Assembly (NCBI GenBank): GCA_958298945.1
Contig: OY282605.1
Coordinates: forward strand, 9,757,811-9,821,810
Reading direction: 5' to 3'
DNA from: Atherix ibis
Lineage: Eukaryota; Arthropoda; Insecta; Diptera; Athericidae
DNA: 64,000 nucleotides
Under the pieces are notes generated by a model. That model was given only the letters and a program-made list of their open reading frames with translations. It did not search any database and was not told where the DNA came from. A program made the translations under genes and the position numbers. This document shows, one piece after another, positions 23,931 to 35,340 of the stretch; the first letter of the stretch is position 1; the number at the start of each line of letters is the position of its first letter.

Positions 23931-26419
23931 ATTAGGACGATGGTAAAGCTGTACAATATTGGGATGATCGGATGAGATTCGATCCAACAAATACCTTTCA
24001 AATGGCAAAAGTTAAATTTTTATTGTATTTTTTTTACCAAAAAAAAAATTTGTTATTTTCGAAAAAAACATTCGATAAATTTACATTTAAATATTTTCAA
24101 CAAAAATGTCAACGTAAAATAAAAATTTAATTTGTTTTTAAAGTTTAAAAAAAAACATGTTTAATTTTAATTATATTTTTAAAAAAAATTGGATTTATTT
24201 CTATTTTTTTTGGGTAAATATAAAAGAAATTTCTTTAAATGCAGGAACATAATTTATATCCGCAGAACTTATTTTACTACCAAAATGTCTTTAGAGTCAT
24301 CAGGGAACTGTTTTCTTTCTTTTCCAGAGGTATTCACTTACCTGTTAATATAAAAAGAAACGGAAAAGTAAAAAAAAACGAAAGCAGATAAAAGTCTACT
24401 GATAAAGTGATAATTTTACGTTTTCGGATTAGTTGGGTGAATATTCAGAACACCAAAACTTCCGTCAAAGTCGAACAAAATTCAAATGGAAGCACTTCCA
24501 TCGATCGTTCAGGAAATTGTGTTTTTTTTTTCGTCCTCTTCGTATAAAATTTTCAAATATTCGGAAATATTTATAATTTTGCTCTGAGTCCTTTTTATCG
24601 GTTTGTATTTTTCGTTTCTCTGTCATCTCCTATCGTTGTTATGGACATTTTTTACAATTATTGTGGAAATTTTTCAGTACGTCCCAATGCAGATGCATGC
24701 ACTTAAAGTCGAATAAATATTAAACCCTCGAGATAAATGTACAACTAGCAGATAAAAAAAATTAGACTAGCAGACTGCCAGATGGACAGACTGAAAAATA
24801 TACGATATTATACGATAAATTATGAGGTGTGGGGAAAGAGGGGTAGTATTTATTTTTCCTTGCTTCGTATCAAAATTATTATTATTATTATTATTATTAC
24901 AATAAAATTTATGGATAAAAGATTTTGATGCAAAGGAAAAACTTGAAGAATTTCTTAATATTAAATCTAGTAGTATTGGTAGAGAACAATTTAAATATCC
25001 TTTTACACTGTATTATTCGAATGCCAGTGTCGTCCAATTTTGCTACGTTCAACGTGAATCTGCTAAGCGAAATAGTTTCTCTTTGTTGTCTGCGAAACGA
25101 AAGGATTATTGCTGGTTGGGACACAATTTATTCTTAATCCTATCAGAAGAATCCCGTCATACTTTTATTTATGATACTGCAAGGATATGAATCCCGCTAG
25201 AGAAAACAATAATCACAACTTGGCATCCTTGTCAACGTGTTCAATTCAACAAAGGACCTGCCACAACTCACTTGGAACAATTTCACAATCGTTTGGGAAT
25301 TTTCTTTGCACCATTTTTCTTGATGTGATAACACATTTTCCCGTTGATCTCTAAAGCTTTATTAGATTTGCTAACATAAAAATACGCAAGTGTTTGGATT
25401 TAAAAATTAATCTAAAATCGATATGCAATTCTAGAGCATCCTCCAATGAGATTTGCACAAACATCCCCATCCAAAGTATCCTTGCAAATGTCATCAACTT
25501 TAATCAACACATTCCACTTGATTGAATTTTTTTAAGCAGCTTAAAAGAAAATTAATTTTCAAATTTATTTTTTATTTTTGTTTAGAGTAAATATAGCTAG
25601 AAGATAGAAAATACTGAAATCTTTGTAACATTAAATGTTAAATTAAAAGTAAACATTGTGACTGCCGCCAGACTACGAGTATTTCCAATCTTAACAAATT
25701 GCCTATTATCACTTCTATTCAAATTAGTCAAAAATGAAAACTGACATTCATATTAAAAGGACTTGTTACTTGCTAGGAGGGTAGGGGTAGATTATGTTAA
25801 AATTCGAATTAATTATCATTAGAAATACTCATGACTTTTTGGTATTTGCTCATCGAATCGATATTTTGACTATTTGATAATTTGTTTGGTAACATTCGAA
25901 ATTAGATTGTTTGAGACGATCATATAATCATCAATAAAATAAAAAGAAATTTATTTCATAAGAAAAAACTCATTTTTACAATTAGAAAAATATTGCAGAA
26001 AAGATGAAGTTTATGTAAATTTGGAGAAAGCTTTTAATTACCGACCGAAAACTTATACTAAGTTGCCGTTACGATCTAGTAGTTTTTTTTCCTAACTTTC
26101 GTAAACTAATATTAACGTTAGAAATTCAGTTCTTCCAACATCCAAAAAAAATTATTTCTTTTACCCTCGAAATAATTAAAAAACAAAAATAGTAAAATTA
26201 TTTAAAAAATTCTGCAATCTAAAATGAAACAGCAAAAAAAAAGAAGGAAAATTAAGAAAAACCAGTCAAAAGTGAAAGAAAACTTTTTCGTAATTTTCGC
26301 TTTTTCCTAAAAAATTTAACAAATTCAGTTTCAGATGAAAATCTACAACTAATTATAATGCAACGTTGGCTAAGTTTAAGTTGGTCTTTTGATATATTTC
26401 TTAATTATATAAAAGCGAA
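23931..26419. other. AT-rich stretch, no gene seen
   Basis: It holds an ATT microsatellite at about 24875-24899 and a slightly GC-richer patch at 24950-25330 with short frames open on both strands and no known motif. Confidence 0.4.
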
Positions 26420-27763
26420 GAGAATATATGGAAAATTTTAATGATTAATTCATATTTCTAGATCCTATTGGATTTATAGGATAGAATATGACATAAATGG
26501 GGGAATTCCTGCTCAATCTTGTTTAAAAAAGTTGAACAACAGCAATCAATATCAAATGCAATTGAGAGCCGGGTCATAATCTCAAAGGCTATAAAAAAAT
26601 TTCAGTAAAAATTTTCTATAGACAAATTTCCAGTAAAAATTTTCTATTAAAAAAAATCCAGTAAAAATTTTCTATAAAAAGTTCCAGTAAAAATTGCCTA
26701 TAAAAATGTTTAGTAAAAATTTTCTATAAAAACAGTTGCAGTAAATATTTTCTTTAAACTAAATACTATTAAAAATTTTCTATAAACAAAATTCCAGGAA
26801 AAAATTTCTGTAAAAAAATGTAAGAATTTTCTACAAAAAATTTTCTATTAAAAATTCTCTACTAAAAGTTTTCTATAACATATTTCCAGTAAAAATTTTC
26901 TATAAACAAAATCCCAGTAAAAATTTTCTATAAAAAAATTCCAGTAAAATTTGTCTATAAAAAAAGTTGCAGGACAAATTTTCTATTAACAAATTTTTAT
27001 GAAAAAATTTCCTAAAAAAATGTTTAGTAAAAATTTTCTATAAAAAGATTTGCAGTAAAAATTTTCTATAAACAAAATTGTAGTAAAAATTTTCTATAAA
27101 AAAATTTCCAGTTAAATTTTTCTATTAAAAAATCTCTACTAAAAATTTTCTATAACATATTTCCAGTAAAGATTTTCTATAAAAACTTCCAGTGCAAATT
27201 TTCTATAAAAAAAAGTTCCAGTAAAAATTTTCTATAAACAAAAATTTTCTATAAAAATAATATGTAAGAATTTTCTATAAAAAAATTTCCAGTAAAAATT
27301 TTCTATAAAAATATTTGCAGTAAAAATTTTCTATAAAAAAATTCCAGTAAAATTTGTCTATAAAAAAAGTTGCAGTACAAATTTTCTATTAACAAATTTT
27401 CCATAAAAAAAATGTTCATTAAAAAATTTCTTTACAAAAACTTCCAGTAAAAATTTTCGATAAACAAATTTCCAGTAAAAATTGTATATAAAATAATTTC
27501 AGTAAAAATTTTCTATTAAAAAATTCCAGTAAAAATTTTTTATAAACAAAATACCCGGTAAAATTTCTCTATAGAAAAATTTGCAGTAAAAATTTTCTAT
27601 AAAAAAAATATCCATAAAAAATTTCTTCAAAAAAAATTTACCGTAAAATTTTTTTTAGCCAACAAAGTCCCACCAAATTTTTTGTAGCTTCATCCAGATT
27701 TTGTCTTTAGGATTATTAAATTTATATTAGCAGATTTTAGGGAAACCGAAGCTTTTCTGTATG
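26420..27763 (+). mobile_element. Minisatellite-bearing element, copy B
   Basis: Its left flank (26420-26590) aligns with 21948-22150 and its right flank (27655-27763) with 22815-22941. The internal array (about 26590-27650) holds roughly 35 units of CAGTAAAAATTTTCTATAAA with spacers such as AAATTCC, AAGTTG and ACAAATT. It is about 350 bp longer than copy A, so the array length has changed while the flanks stayed recognisable. Confidence 0.75.
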
Positions 27764-28689
27764 TTTTCGTAACACTTCAATTAATAATGTTCCATACTCC
27801 TTTACACCAAAAATTTAAAAAAAAAAGTACACGTACAACTGATATGATCACTCTAATAGCCTTTTAGAAATGACACAACTGTCCAATTTGACAAGTTTCA
27901 TTAAAGCAAAATGATGCGATTCATTTCCATTGCCATATATATATATCATCCCTTACAATATATCGAAAGACCGAATAAAATTTTCCCCAAATAGATTACT
28001 TAAAATATTCTATCTTCAAATAGATTTACCTTCAAGAGTATCGAAGAAAAAAAACATTAAAAGTAATTATAGTCGTTGAATACATATTAAATATAATTTG
28101 AAAGGTAAAAATTAATTTGAATAATGGATAGGAAGTCCTTAAATAATGACTCTTCCATAATGTTAAAAATAAATTGAATTGAACCGGAATTGTTTCAGTA
28201 CACGAAGAAAGGACATCAAGAAGCGATGTTACGCAAAGAAAAGGAAAAACGAGTCTCAGTTTCGAATATCCTAATAAAAATCCTAATAGGTGGTAATCAA
28301 AAATAATTGCTGTTGATTACTTTATGTAAAAGTGCGTGATTGAATTCGTAATTTGAATCCTTTAAAATATGGACGCAGCTACTAGTTACTATTGCTGAGT
28401 GGCGCCATTACTTTCAGTAAAAGAACACATGCATTAATGGATGATAACAGAACACATGCAATGTCCTTCAGAGCAATAAACTTTCTATTATCATTTAAGT
28501 AATCATTTTTAGATTAGGTACAAATTAAAAATGGAATTTTTTTGCTCTAAGCATAAACGTAGCACTGTAGAAATATATATCCATTTAGTGGTTCCGAAAG
28601 CAGAGACCGATCATTTGATAGCTGTAAAATATTAATCTATGGCATCATTTTTACGGTGGCATTTGCTTGCCTAGTTTAAGGCCATAGAT
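27764..28689. other. AT-rich stretch, no gene seen
   Basis: No repeat, transposon end or protein motif recognised. Confidence 0.4.
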
Positions 28690-29425
28690 CAATCAGCAAA
28701 AACTTTCTATAAAAAAAAATTTCTATCCGAATATTTGCAGTAAAAATTTTCTTTATAAAAAGTGGCAGTAAAAATTTTCCATAAAAATAAAGTTCCATTG
28801 AAAATTTTTTATAAAAAAAGTTTCAGTAAACATTTTCTATAAAAAAATTATCTATAAAAAATGCCCAGTAAAAATTTTCTGTTAAAAAAGTTCCATTAAA
28901 AATTGTCTATAAAAAAGGTTACAGTAAAAATTTTCTATAAAAAAAATGTCAGCAAAAATTATCTATAAAAAAATTCTCAGTAAAAATTTTCTGTAAAAAA
29001 AGTTTCAGTCAAAATTTTCTAGAAAAAAAGTTGCAGTAAAAATTTTCTATAAAAAAAAAAATCCAGTGAAAATTTTCTATACAAAAAATGTCTAGTAAAA
29101 ATTTTCTACAAAAAAAAATTCACAGTAAAAATTTTCTACAAAAAATTTTACAGTAAAAAATTTTGATAAAAAAGTTGCAGTAAAAAGTTTCTATAAGAAA
29201 AGTTGCAGCAAAAATTATCTATAAAAAGTTCCAGTAAAAATTTTCTATAAAAAAAAGTTCCATTAAAAATTTCCTATACAAAAAATGTCTAGTAAAAATT
29301 TTCTATAAAAAAATGTATAGTAAGAAGTTTCTATAAAGTTGCAGTAAAAACTTTCTATAAAAAAAGTTTCAGTAAAAATTTTATAGAAAAAAAATTTGCA
29401 GTAAAAATTGTCTATAAAAAAAAGT
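28690..29425 (+). repeat. Minisatellite array C (AAAATTTTCTATA core)
   Basis: About 25 units of 25-35 bp share the core GTAAAAATTTTCTATAAAAA, with spacers AGTTGCA, AGTTCCA or ATGTCTA. The orientation is that of arrays A and B. The flanks do not show the conserved flank sequences of copies A and B. Confidence 0.9.
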
Positions 29426-31390
29426 CAACATTTTTCTATATTTTTCCTATTCAAATTTTTCAGAACTGATTTAACATTCTTTAAAACTCGAACTTCACTC
29501 ATTTTTATCTACACTACACGTATTAGTAGAAATGACGCCTTTAACATTTTCACAAATCGAAATAGTCGACAGTGTTCAAGAAAAAATTTATTTGCGGAAT
29601 CAACGTCAAAATGTGAAAAATTGCTTCTGAAATATATAAAAGTCCTGAAAGTGGGTGTGTATATCGGAGGGAGCTTCACAAAAAGAAGCACGCTTGTGGT
29701 AAAATGCAAATATTTCGACATGGATGGTATTGTAAACTCCCCATCACCATTTCACGGTATGCAGTTCCCATCCCAGCTATTACCCATGAGCGAACGATTA
29801 CTGTGCCCATTAATTATTGTCAAAAAATGTAATTTTCGTTGCGGAAAAAAAATTCGCTGAGCTTCTGAAGGCAAGTCCTTTTTTTACTTATTACATGCAT
29901 ACATGTAGATGACAGAGAACTTAGGGTGGATAGTATAAATGAAGTTTTTGGGTATGAAATTATTTCCCGAAGCCAGGCATGTGCAACGTACCACAACTTT
30001 CGACTTGGTGGTTTACCAAATACGGAACTGTATAGTTGCCTTCGTTTATGGAAAAATATCCTTGAAGAAAGTATTTTGTACCAGAGATAAGCTCGCAATG
30101 CATTTGTATTATGCCCTAGGGATTGACATGTGCCATTTTTCGATCAATTTGAAAAAAAATTCGAAGCAAACTCTTTAAGAACGGAAAATCTATTGAGAAG
30201 CAAATCTTTCACCGAAATTTTCCTTTTTTAATAGTAAACTTTCTATTTCCGAAGTTTCTATTTTGGGTCAAATGACGTCAATAATTTTGAACTCGGCCCA
30301 ATTTATACTCAATACATGAATACAGATTTAGGATGCTTTGAGTAACAGATGAATAGACATTTGTGTCCTTAAATCGGATTGATTTAATCGTCGAAAGAAA
30401 ATCTATAATTGTGAAAAAAGACAAAAAAGGATGATAAGAAAAATAGGATAAAGTGGAAGAACGAAGACCAAAAGAAATTGACTATCAGACGAAGTTTCTG
30501 TCTGTCCATGCTGTGTGGACATTGTTCGCCCCAACAGCTACACTTGATAACACGATTATGTACCCAAGAAAGTCGGTTTATAGTCCACTTATGCTATTTA
30601 ATGGGTCCCATTGTGCGAATTTAAAGAGAAAGGGTGCCTGCCGTATACGTTTTCCACGAAATGGAAATCTCGATAAAACCATCTTCTTACGAATAAAGAT
30701 AGTATGCGGTATTTGGACGAGGCTTTTATAGCCCATTCCAATGTATCATCGTCTATTGATTTCTCGATTTTTATTTTTGAACAAATTTTTTCTCGGTTCA
30801 CTTAAGTTGAATTGGAGATGAAAGAAAGCTCGTCCTTTTTACAAATGTGAACGTACGCACCTAAGAACACAGAACGAAACACAAATGCCACAATATAGCC
30901 TGTGTGGGAGTACGCATCTTGTACTAATACTGTTGCCATTATAACTGGATCACAGGACTATGTTAATATCGACCGATCTAGGACTAAAACGATGTAATAA
31001 ATAAAATTCTAAACGGTCGAAAGCAATTATTACTATCGATAAGAGACTATGTGAAAGCTGTTGAGGGTTTTCAATTTTGTTCCGTATTGATTGCTTTGAA
31101 ATTGAATTGCGGACTTAAAATAATACTAGCGGCGTTAATGATATTAGACAATGGGTCAAAAAGGATTTTCAGACATAAATAGATTGTTTGCACCAAGAAA
31201 ATAGTCCTCTTCTCGTCCTTGTATGGATTGACGGGAAAATTTTTCGCTAATATTTTAATTAAAAATGAAATTCATAATTTTATATTTTAAAATTAACATT
31301 GATGTTGTTGGCACTATAGTCTTCATAGATAATTTTTTAATTATGATTTTATTATATTTCTATGGTATGTGTAAATTTTTTTTATAATTT
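29426..31390. other. Mixed unique sequence, no gene confirmed
   Basis: A 150-codon plus-strand frame (29408-29860) starts inside array C and shows no domain, biased composition or splice context that I recognise. A 92-codon frame at 30453-30731 is similar. I treat both as chance. Confidence 0.3.
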
Positions 31391-31394
31391 TTTT

Positions 31395-33350
31395 ATTTAT
31401 AATATTGTAAAAATTTCTAGTAAAAACTGCAATAAAATTTTCAGTAAAAATTTTCAATAAAAATTTTGTGTACAAATTTTTTATTAATAATTTTCTGTAA
31501 AAGTAAGTAAAAATTTTTAGTAAATGTTTTCTGTGAAAAATTTTTACTAAAAATTGTAAAAATTTTCTGTAACAATTTTCAGTATAAATTGATTGTAAAA
31601 ATTTGCAGTAAAACTTTTCTATGAAAATTTTGAGTTCAAAATAGTAAAAATTTTCATTAAAAATTGTAAAAATATCCTGATGGTCAGTAAAAATTTTCAA
31701 TAAAAATAGGAAAAATCTTCAATTAAAATTTTCAGTATAAAATTTTCAATAAAAATGTTTTGTACAAATTTTCAGTAAAAATTTTCTGTAAAACTTTTCT
31801 GTAAAAATGTTTACTAAAAGTAGTAAAAATTTTCTGGAAATATTTTCAGTAAAAATTGTCTCTAAAAATTTTCAGTAAAAAGTTCCCGTAAAAATTTCTA
31901 GTAAAAACTGCAATTAAAATTTTCAGTAAAAATTTTCTATAAAATTTTCAATAAAAATGTTGTGTACAAATTTTTGATTAATAATTTTCTGTAAAAGTAA
32001 GTAAAAATTTTTAGTAAATGTTTTCACTAAAAATTGTAAAAATTTCCTGTAACAATTTTCAGTATTGATTGTAAAAATTTGCAGTAAAACTTTTCTATGA
32101 AAATTTTGAGTTAAAAATAGTAAAAATTTTCATTAAAAATTGTAAAAATGTCCTGATGGTCAGTAAAAATTTTCTGTAAAAAACTTCAGTAAAAATAGTA
32201 AAAATCTTCAATTAAAATTTTCAGTAAGAATCTTCTATAAATTGTTCAGTAAAAATTTTTGAATAAAAATGTTTTGTACAAATTTTCAGTAAAAATTTTC
32301 TATAAAATTTTCAGTAAAAATGTTCACTAAAAATAGTAAAAATTTTCTGGAAATATTTTCAGTCAAATTGTCTTTAAAAATTTTCAGTATAAAGTTTCTT
32401 TAAAAATGTTTTGTACAAATTTTCAGTAAAAATTTTCTATAAAATTTTCAGTAAAAATGTTCACTAAAAATAGTAAAAATTTTCTGGAAATATTTTCAGT
32501 AAAAATTGTCTTTAAAAATTTTCAGTATAAAGTTTCTTTAAAAATGTTTTGTACAAATTTTCAGTAAAAATTTTCTATAAAATTTTCAGTAAAAATGTTC
32601 ACTAAAAATAGTAAAAATTTTCTGGAAATATTTTCAGTCAAAATTATCTTTAAAAATTTTCAGTAAAAAGTTTCTTTAAAAATTTTTAGTAAAAATTGTC
32701 TGTACAAATTTTCAGTAAAAAGTTCCTGTAAAAATTTTCTGTAAAAATGTTCACTAAAAATAGTAAAAATTTTGTGGAAATATTTTCAGTAAAAATTGTC
32801 TTTAAAAATGTTCAGTAAAAAGTTTTGTTTAAAATTTTTAGTAAAACTTGTCTGTACAAATTTTCAGCCAAATTAGTAAGAATTTTCAATAAAAATAGTA
32901 AAAATGTTCAATAAAAATTTCCAGTAAAGATTGTCAGTAAACAATTTTTGTAAAAATTTTCATTTCAACTTTTTTGTAGAAATTTTCACTTAAAATTTGT
33001 ACTAAAATTTATCAACAAAAATTTTTAGTACAAATTTTCTGTGCAAATTTTCACTAAAAATAGTAAAACTTTTCTGTAAAAATTCAGTAAAAATTTTCTG
33101 TAGAAATTTTCACTAAAAATAGTAAAAATTTTCAGTAAAAATAGTAAAACTTTTCAGTTGAAATGTCCTGTAAAAGGGTTTCTTTAAATATTTTCTGTAA
33201 AAAGTTTCTTTAAAAAGTTTTTTTTTTAAATTTTCAGTAAAAATAGTAAAAATTTGCAGTAAAAAGTTTCTGTTAAAATGTACAAAAAAAAGTTTCTTTA
33301 AAATATTTCAGTCAAAATTTTCTGCAAAAATTTTCGGTAAAAGAGTGCGT
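31395..33350 (+). repeat. Minisatellite array D with two higher-order periods
   Basis: This is a nearly 2-kb array of AGTAAAAATTTTC-type subunits about 15-25 bp long. The 5' part repeats as a unit of about 490 bp: the TTCTAGTAAAAACTGCAA and TGTGTACAAA landmarks recur at about 31410/31467 and 31895/31961. The middle repeats at 137-138 bp: the GTTTTGTACAAATTTTCAG landmark is at 32271, 32408 and 32546. The 3' part is irregular. Confidence 0.9.
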
Positions 33351-34430
33351 TTTAATACAGACCACAACCATCTGTCGATAACTATTGCAACATTGATCGG
33401 AAATTGTTATAATTGGATGGATTGTCCATCTTGGCAAAAAGATGAGTCACTACCTTATAAGGAACATCCAGAAACTTGATTACGGATCGGCAAAACCCTC
33501 TGATAACAAGTAATATTCTCCGCGGACAACGATAACCGGTAAAGACGTCAGTTATAAGACGACGAAGGCATACGACACAAAACGAGTTTCACAGAGTGCT
33601 CCCCAGTTACGGGAACGCAATATGAAATAATTCGTACTGAAAATGCAGATCAGAAAGAAGTTTTTCCATTGTCGAATCGGTGTGTTTTTTCAGTTAAAGA
33701 CGAGTGCACCTACTTACAATCCAACTGGACATGCGCAACAATGGCAATTTTGACGAAAACACTCCATCATAAAAGACAATGTCTTCTCGTCAATACTATT
33801 AACATAAATTCCAATGGAAAATGCAATTATTCGTTTTATTGAATAATACAAAAGTAAAAATGAAGAAAAATCGTGTAATATTCACCTGTGTCAGCAATGA
33901 CCAGTTTTCCATGGAAGCGATCGCCAATATTGTTTCGTAAGCAGAGTCGCCATTCAACTAACTTCAATTTCATAGAAATTTGTTCAGTGATTGGAAATAT
34001 CAAAAATTCCAGTTAACACTTGACATAATTCGACTTGTTCATCGAAATTTGTCTTTATTGGAAAATATTACAAATATTTCGCCACTCGCTTAAATAATTA
34101 AAAACAACTAATTTCCATTCACAATTTTAGTGTCACTGCTTATAAAATAATGTATTAGAGATCTTCAAATTGTTTTCATTGAAATTTTTTTGAAATTGTA
34201 CAATTTCCCAAGCCAATATATACAAAACTAATGAATTTTATCTTCAAAAGTAGCAAATAAAGGGGAACTAAAAAAATATGTTATCAGAAAATTAATCGAA
34301 GGTCCTGATAAGAATGCGTCGGCCCTAATATCGATTGCATCAGCACCGTTTGATACGATAGACCATAAATCATGTCGAAATAAATTTTTATGACACTACA
34401 AACAGAAAATTCTAATAATTACCAAAGATA
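33351..34430. other. Unique spacer between arrays D and E
   Basis: Moderately GC-richer at 33360-33800. A short frame at about 34290-34370 contains APFDTIDHKS, reminiscent of reverse transcriptase motif A (KAFDTVxH), but the match is too short to call. Confidence 0.3.
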
Positions 34431-35340
34431 TAACTGAAATTTGCTTTATAGCAAATTTTTACTCAACAATTCTTTATGGAAAATTTTTACTGAAAACTTT
34501 TTCATAGAAATTTTTACTGAAAATTTCTTTGTTGAAGATTTTTAATGCCAAATTTTTACTGAACATTTTTTTAAAGCAAATTGTTACTGAAATTTTTTTA
34601 TAAAATTTTTTTTAGTGAAAATTGCTTTATAGCAAATTTTTATTGAAAAATTTTTTCTGGCAAATTTTTACTTACAATTTTTTATAGCAACTTTTTTATA
34701 GAAAATTTTAAGGAAATTTCTTTATAGAAAATTTTACTTAAACATTTTTTTATATCAAATTTTAAACTGAAAAATTTTAAATGACAACTTTTTACTGAAA
34801 TTTTTTTTATAGAAAATTTTTACTTAAAATTTTTTATAGCAAATTTTTACAAATTTTTTTTAAAGCAAATTTTTACTGAAAATTTTTTTATAGATAGTTT
34901 CTACAAAATTTACTGAAAATTTTTTTATAGATTTTTTACAAATATTTTTTAAAACAAATTTTACAATTTTTTATAGCAAATTTTTACTGAAATTTGCTTT
35001 GTAGCCAATTTGTACTGAATAAAATTTTCTTTATAGTTTATGTTTAATGAAATTTGCTTATACAGAAAATTTTTTTATAGGAAATTTTTACTGGAAATTT
35101 TTTTATAGACAATTTTTACTGAAAAATTTTGATGACAAATTTTTACTGAAAATTTCTTTATAGAATATTTTTACTAGACATTTTTTAATAGAACATTTTT
35201 ACTGGAAATTTTTTTTAATAGCAACTTTTTACTAAAATCTTTTATAAAAAAATTGTTGCTAAAATTTGTTTACTATAAATTTTTTTATAGAAAATTTTTA
35301 CTGAACATTTTAATAGGAAAAAAATTATATTGAAAACTTT
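34431..35340 (-). repeat. Minisatellite array E, inverted
   Basis: About 30 units with the core TTTTTATAGAAAATTTTTACTG, the reverse complement of the CAGTAAAAATTTTCTATAAAAA core of arrays A-C. It is therefore the only array in opposite orientation, lying 1.1 kb after array D. Confidence 0.9.

Noticed and set aside
29408..29860. 150-codon plus-strand frame, among the longest in the window
   Set aside because: It begins inside the minisatellite array, has no recognisable domain, and its Phe/Ser/Lys-rich start comes from repeat sequence.
31341..31700. 119-codon minus-strand frame with periodic NFY/KIF peptides
   Set aside because: It is a translation of minisatellite array D and its periodicity is that of the DNA repeat.
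21948..35340. CRISPR-like reading of the 27-35 bp repeat arrays
   Set aside because: Units are degenerate, nearly contiguous, with A/T spacers of similar sequence rather than unique spacers. The context is an insect genome.
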